Shown here: in pieces, positions 6,534 to 10,356 of the stretch
How positions within the stretch are numbered: position 1 is the first letter of the stretch
How the letters are laid out: each line of letters starts with the position of its first letter
Assembly (NCBI GenBank): GCA_021784265.1
Contig: JAJXTA010000044.1
Location: 1 to 10,356 of the forward strand
DNA from: a bacterium
GTDB lineage: Bacteria; Verrucomicrobiota; Verrucomicrobiia; Limisphaerales; J093
Direction: 5' to 3'
Length of the DNA: 10,356 nt
Notes under the pieces: model-generated
What the model was told of the DNA's origin: nothing
Databases searched by the model: none
Seen by the model: the letters and a program-made list of their open reading frames with translations, nothing else
Translations under genes and position numbers: made by a program

Positions 6534-9500
6534 CTAGAAATTCTCCTGGATGCGGTAGAAGAGACGCGGTTGGCCCGGCTGTGCCGGCGGGAGGTACTGC
6601 TGCGGGCCGAAGGCGGGGGCGGTGAGCTGGCCCACCGGCGTCCACGGGCCGTTCACAGGGTCCGTGGCGCTCTGGATCGTATAAGCCGCCCCCGGGCTGG
6701 CCAGCCACTTAAGCAGCAGCCCGTCCGGCAGCGTGTCCCGCCATTGGTTGGACAACAGTTGGAAACGCGCCTTCAGTGGGTTGGAACCCGCGAGGAATTC
6801 CTGCAAGTTGTTCACCCCATCCCCGTCCGGATCCGCGGTGGGATCGCTCAGGACGTTGGTGAGGCTGCCGAAGAAATGGGTCCGCCACTCATCGGAGATC
6901 ACGTTCGGCGGGGTTTGAGCGCTGGTCTGAACCCACACCGTGCCGGGAACGGACTGGAACCGGTAGAAGGCGTAGGTGCCGTCGGCCGTCCGTGTCGAGC
7001 CGTCGGGGTTGAGGAAATGGATCGAGTAACTCTGTCCGGGCTGCGCCCCGGGCGGGACGGTAAAGGTAACATGGCCGACCACGGTGCCCGAACCGGTCAC
7101 GGTTTGGCCCAGCCCGCCCACCAGCCAGCCGCAGCCCACCGCCGCGGTCTGCGCGGCCGAGAAGTTTGCCGGAGCAAACCCGCGGGCCGACAAAAACTGG
7201 GGTGCGGTGGTCAGCGGCGGCGCGCCGGCACCCGGTTGGACCGAGGCGAGGAATTGCAGGCCGGACACGCCTTGCGTCGCCACCACGTTCAACGCCACGG
7301 GCACCGAGACCACCGTGCCGGGCTGGGCGTACTCGACCACCCCGGCTTGGACGGTCGCATCACGATACCAGGGGCGGAGCGCCGCGGGATTCGCGGCGAC
7401 CTGCTGGGCCGGTAGCAACGGCGAACCATTGAGCGTGGCGACCGTGTTGGTGCGCTTGAGCGGGTTGGGGCCACCCCAGGCTCGCTGCCAGTTGTTGACA
7501 TTCACCCGCAGCGAGCGGTCGAAGATCACCTGCCAATCCAAGAAGGTGATCTGGCCGTCGCCCCCAACGCTGCCCGGCGTATCCTCGGGATACGCGTCCA
7601 TCGCATCGAAGACGTCGCTCACCGCGTACGGGACCCGGATCCCGATGGAGGCGTTGAAGGCGTTGATGACGTCGTTGTTGTTGAGGTTGCCGTTGCCGAA
7701 GTCACCGGCGTTGTACCAGGTGGCCTGGGCGCTATCGCCCACGACATACGCGATGTTCGAGATGGTGATGGTCCGGTTGGTTAGGGCAGAGAGCACGACC
7801 GGAGTTTGGAACCCGTCCGACGTGCCGGACGGATAGAGCACGCCGACGCTATAGGTCTGGCCGACCACGGCGTTGGTGGGCAACGACACCGCCACCATCG
7901 CGACGGTGGCGCCCCCAACAATCTCGACCACGTTCGAGCTCAGATAGCCGACCTCCAAGCCGGTGGCGGAGCCCAGATTATACGGCAACGCCAACGGCGC
8001 ATTGGTGCCGGGCGGGGTGACCTGGATGAAGTCGTTGGTGGTAATGGGGAGCACGCTCAGCGAGGTGGGAAGCGCCGGCGCGCCGCCGTTGGGCGTGACC
8101 TCGACGCGGAACTGGACCGTCTTGAGCACGTCGTTGGTGTTCAGCTTGGCCACCACGGGGACCACGATGGTCGCGCCGACCCCGGCCACGAAGTCACGCA
8201 CGATGCCAATCGAGCTGGTCTGAAGGTTGTTGAAGTAGAAGGTCTGGGCCACCACAGCGCTGTTGGCGTAGCCGTTCTTGAACGCGCGCACTTTCAAAAC
8301 GATGTCGTTGGTGCCATTCACGATATTGAGCCGGGTCCCCAAGGTGTAAAGCGCGGAGCCGGTCGTCGGGTCGGTGCCATCGGTGGTGTAGTAGATGAGA
8401 GCGTTGGTGGTCGCGCATTGCAGCGTTACGGCCCCGGGGTTGTTGCCGATGATCGCCGGGTTGGCCACGGCGAAATTGAACACGGCGGTCACCACGTCGC
8501 TGGAGGGCCGGCCTTGAGCCACGCTGATCGCCTTGAGCGTGGTGTTGGGAGCGGCGTGCGGGATCGTAGTGTCGATAATCGAGGTGGGCAGGGTCGTTTG
8601 TCCCACCTGGAAGGGCGGTGGGGTCGCCCCGTTGGCCGCGCTCGGATCGCTGCCATCACGCGTATAGAACGTCTCGGTGCCCGGCTCGGCGGAGATCGCC
8701 ACAACCACGTCGTTGTTGAACGTCGCGTTCGTGACCGCGGTGATCACCGCGCTCGGATTATTGTTCTGGTCCAACACTAGCGTGACCGTCCCGATGACGG
8801 GCGAAGTGATCTTCTGCTGCGGTTGGGTGGCCACGATCTGGAGCAGCGCTCCAGCCCGCAGGTCCACAATCAGCAAGTTCCCATTATTATCTTGGGCCAA
8901 CCCCACCGGACTCAAGAGCAGCCCGTTGCCGGTCCCCGGCAGCGTATCGACCGAGTTGGTGCCGACCCCCGCGTTATAATAGATCCGCCGCAAGACTTGG
9001 TTGCCCGAATCGCTCACGACCAAGGTGTTGTTGGTGCCGCCCACCCAGAACAGGCCGCGGGGATTGTTGAACAAGGCGTGCGTGGCGATGTAATTGTCCA
9101 GGTAGCCGCTGATCTGGCCCGAGCCGCTGCCCGCCAGCAGGCTGACAGCGCCCCCGGGGCTGATCACCTCGATGGCGTTGTTCCCGCTGTCGGCCACGAA
9201 GATGCGCCCGGTGTTGTCCACCGCGACGGCGGAGGGGCGCAAGAAGCCCGTCGCCACGGTGGTCACGGCGTTGTTGAGGTCCAGCTTCCGGATGGCGCCA
9301 TTCACCAAGTCCGCGATATAGATGTTGCCCGCCGCGTCCGCCGCCAAGCCGGCGGGGGAATTGAACGCGGCGTTCAGTCCGTTGGTGTTGTCGGTAAAGC
9401 CAGTACTCCCATTGCCCGCCAATGTCGAGACCGTGCTATCCAACCCGACGAAGCGGATGCGATTGTTGCCCGAGTCGGCCACGACGAACCCGCCGCGCGC

Positions 9501-9794
9501 CGCCACGATGCCCTCCGGGTTGTTGAATCGGGCCAGGTACCCCGGGCCATCCGCGTACCCGCGCCCCGCGAAGCCGGGCGCCCCGGCGAAGTTCGTGCGC
9601 CCGTTGCTCCCCGCCATGAACTCAACAATCCGGTTATTCCCGCTATCCGTAATATAATAGTTATTGTTCGTGTCCACCGCGACCCCGTAGGGCTCGAAGA
9701 GGTCGGAGTTGATGAGGACCACGACGGATTGCGCCAACGCCACTGGCGCCGCCAAGGCAGCGCCCCCAAGCAAAAGGATGAGGAGTCTTTTCAT
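6534..9794 (-). CDS. Secreted mosaic protein: NHL beta-propeller, chitobiase-C-like, cohesin-like and dockerin-like modules
   Basis: 1086 residues. A signal peptide spans 1-21 (MKRLLILLLGG...ALAQ). Six NHL blades follow at about 34-60, 91-115, 144-170, 184-210, 241-271 and 293-320, each P.G(V/I/L)...G...(V/I)AD..NN.I-like, forming a six-bladed propeller. Residues 335-520 hold chitobiase/hexosaminidase C-terminal-type modules (FYTRDGSDPS, IYYTTDGTDPTTG). Two cohesin-like beta-sandwiches (about 530-680 and 815-945) flank a degenerate dockerin-like pair (GDFGNGNLNNND 697-708; GGDGQITFLD 744-753). An EF-hand-like loop with D988, D990, D992 and E999 (DPDGDGVNNLQEF) leads to a C-terminal module ending FYRIQENF. 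No catalytic domain is recognised; the protein probably binds glycans or partners at the surface or in the matrix. No membrane anchor or PEP-CTERM motif is seen. ATG 9794 has no Shine-Dalgarno but is followed directly by the signal peptide. The Asn/Thr-rich composition is typical of such exported proteins. Confidence 0.9.
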   Translation of the reverse strand: MKRLLILLLGGAALAAPVALAQSVVVLINSDLFEPYGVAVDTNNNYYITDSGNNRIVEFMAGSNGRTNFAGAPGFAGRGYADGPGYLARFNNPEGIVAARGGFVVADSGNNRIRFVGLDSTVSTLAGNGSTGFTDNTNGLNAAFNSPAGLAADAAGNIYIADLVNGAIRKLDLNNAVTTVATGFLRPSAVAVDNTGRIFVADSGNNAIEVISPGGAVSLLAGSGSGQISGYLDNYIATHALFNNPRGLFWVGGTNNTLVVSDSGNQVLRRIYYNAGVGTNSVDTLPGTGNGLLLSPVGLAQDNNGNLLIVDLRAGALLQIVATQPQQKITSPVIGTVTLVLDQNNNPSAVITAVTNATFNNDVVVAISAEPGTETFYTRDGSDPSAANGATPPPFQVGQTTLPTSIIDTTIPHAAPNTTLKAISVAQGRPSSDVVTAVFNFAVANPAIIGNNPGAVTLQCATTNALIYYTTDGTDPTTGSALYTLGTRLNIVNGTNDIVLKVRAFKNGYANSAVVAQTFYFNNLQTSSIGIVRDFVAGVGATIVVPVVAKLNTNDVLKTVQFRVEVTPNGGAPALPTSLSVLPITTNDFIQVTPPGTNAPLALPYNLGSATGLEVGYLSSNVVEIVGGATVAMVAVSLPTNAVVGQTYSVGVLYPSGTSDGFQTPVVLSALTNRTITISNIAYVVGDSAQATWYNAGDFGNGNLNNNDVINAFNASIGIRVPYAVSDVFDAMDAYPEDTPGSVGGDGQITFLDWQVIFDRSLRVNVNNWQRAWGGPNPLKRTNTVATLNGSPLLPAQQVAANPAALRPWYRDATVQAGVVEYAQPGTVVSVPVALNVVATQGVSGLQFLASVQPGAGAPPLTTAPQFLSARGFAPANFSAAQTAAVGCGWLVGGLGQTVTGSGTVVGHVTFTVPPGAQPGQSYSIHFLNPDGSTRTADGTYAFYRFQSVPGTVWVQTSAQTPPNVISDEWRTHFFGSLTNVLSDPTADPDGDGVNNLQEFLAGSNPLKARFQLLSNQWRDTLPDGLLLKWLASPGAAYTIQSATDPVNGPWTPVGQLTAPAFGPQQYLPPAQPGQPRLFYRIQENF

Positions 9795-9822
9795 AGGCGA
9801 GACGGGTTGGTTACGGCGTTAA

Positions 9823-9838
9823 TTCGTATCATTACGAA
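9823..9838. promoter_or_regulatory. Perfect dyad TTCGTA-N4-TACGAA, candidate operator
   Basis: TTCGTA (9823-9828) and TACGAA (9833-9838) are exact inverted repeats with a 4-base spacer, starting 28 bases upstream of the mosaic gene's ATG. It is AT-rich in a GC-rich surrounding and of the size bound by a dimeric helix-turn-helix regulator (LacI, GntR or MarR type, undetermined). It overlaps the proposed -10 box, which would suit repression. Confidence 0.45.
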
Positions 9839-9851
9839 CGGCATCTTTCAA
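9823..9851 (-). promoter_or_regulatory. Possible sigma-70 promoter of the mosaic gene
   Basis: On the minus strand TTGAAA (9846-9851) is one base from the -35 consensus; 17 bases later TACGAA (9823-9828) takes the -10 place but matches TATAAT at only three positions. The pairing is plausible because of spacing and position just before the start, but the -10 is weak and would need help or a different sigma factor. Confidence 0.3.
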
Positions 9852-10153
9852 CTCTTTTCGGCTGAAACCGGCAGTCCCTTAAACCCAAAACCCACGCGAC
9901 CGCGCCTTCCGCCCCGCTGTCCCAATCCAAGGCAGCGGTGTCTGGCGCCGGTCCGGCACGGGACACGCCTTGGCGGCGGTCGCGCTGAAGGCAGGCGCGC
10001 CGTCCGGCCTGCCCTGCACGGGGTGGCGCCGTCTTGGAGGCGATGTTATACATTGGCTTCACTCACCGCGCAGCATCGATTAGCAAGTCGCGGACCAACT
10101 CCGGGCCCGCCCGCGCAACGCGCGCCGGCCGCGCCCGAGCCGATCCGCTCCGG

Positions 10154-10356
10154 TCAAGGCTGGGTTTTGACCCGGTAGAACCGGGCCTGGTTCGTCACCT
10201 GAGCATCGATGAAATCCAACCATCGCCCGCGCCCGGTCAGGTTGTTGGTTTCGAGCGTCCAATGGGCCAAATCGGAGCTCGTTTCGACTTGATAGCGTTG
10301 GTTGACGTCGCCGTACCAACGAAGCCGCACTCCCTGGGGACGAGCGACGGTACCGG
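10154..10356 (-). CDS. C-terminal end of a secreted protein with a Verrucomicrobiota-type FYR module (partial)
   Basis: The last 66 residues of a minus-strand gene; its start lies beyond the right edge. The end reads LRWYGDVNQRYQVETSSDLAHW, a stretch of strands, then FIDAQVTNQARFYRVKTQP and TGA (10156-10154). The same order, W....Y.(V/I)..S.D....W...L...FYR(V/I), ends the neighbouring mosaic protein, so both share a small C-terminal beta module common in large exported proteins of Verrucomicrobiota. Function of the missing part cannot be told. It lies 359 bases upstream of the mosaic gene on the same strand, with hairpins between, so an operon is possible but not shown. Confidence 0.75.
   Translation of the reverse strand, partial: GTVARPQGVRLRWYGDVNQRYQVETSSDLAHWTLETNNLTGRGRWLDFIDAQVTNQARFYRVKTQP

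Larger units (their letters stand above)
9795..10153. other. Intergenic region upstream of the mosaic gene, several hairpins, no supported gene
   Basis: 359 bases. Besides the promoter/dyad near 9823-9851 it holds perfect hairpins GGCAGGC/GCCTGCC (9990-9996 with 10007-10013), CCGCTG/CAGCGG (9914-9919 with 9933-9938) and CGCGC-AAC-GCGCG (10112-10124). The last lies about 30 bases past the stop of the gene entering from the right and is a weak terminator candidate. A 76-codon minus frame starting MKPMYNIASK (10062) is Arg-rich and has no family resemblance, so it is not called. Confidence 0.5.

Noticed and set aside
9832..10062. 76-codon minus frame with plausible MKPMYNIASK start
   Set aside because: The remainder is Arg-rich low complexity and covers the promoter and hairpins of the downstream gene; no homology recognised.
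8823..10178. 451-codon plus-strand frame across the start of the mosaic gene and the spacer
   Set aside because: It is antisense to the NHL propeller and crosses the regulatory region; no recognisable domain or signal.

Overview
The window looks like a GC-rich chromosomal segment from a Verrucomicrobiota bacterium, most likely of the Limisphaerales/Pedosphaera type or a close relative. This is inferred from secreted proteins that end in a W..Y.(V/I)....D...W...FYR module, a DPDGDGVNNLQEF calcium-loop linker, a DUF5703-type glycosidase-like enzyme, dockerin-like loops of the GDFGNGNLNNND kind, and several starts without a clear Shine-Dalgarno sequence. No rRNA, tRNA, CRISPR array or transposase is visible.

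Left block (1-1547, minus strand): a two-gene unit reading leftwards. An unrecognised 192-residue protein (916-1494) overlaps by four bases (ATGA) the start of a Schlafen AlbA_2-domain protein that runs off the left edge. An extended -10 promoter (TGATACAAT, 1539-1547) lies just upstream. A GC-rich spacer with no gene I can support follows (about 1548-1964).

Centre (1965-6227): a plus-strand gene for a secreted 970-residue enzyme with a DUF5703-like N-terminal beta-sandwich and a GH95-like alpha-barrel. Between the two sits a LamG/concanavalin-like domain whose halves are in the wrong order, that is, a circular permutation. It converges on a minus-strand gene for a cytoplasmic xylose-isomerase-like TIM-barrel protein. 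The 189-base gap between them holds two perfect hairpins that may end transcription.

Right block (6228-10356, minus strand): a 306-base spacer with a GC hairpin just after the next gene's stop; a 1086-residue secreted mosaic protein (six NHL propeller blades, chitobiase-C-like modules, cohesin-like and dockerin-like modules, EF-hand-like loop, C-terminal FYR module); its upstream region with a perfect TTCGTA-N4-TACGAA dyad overlapping a possible promoter; and the C-terminal end of another secreted protein with the same final module.

Reading the genes together (inference): the centre and right blocks fit extracellular binding and cleavage of a complex glycan and intracellular handling of a released sugar. 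The left block is unrelated in theme and may be regulatory or defence-like. The most unusual items are the permuted LamG insertion, the coupled AlbA_2/orphan pair and the dyad-controlled mosaic protein.
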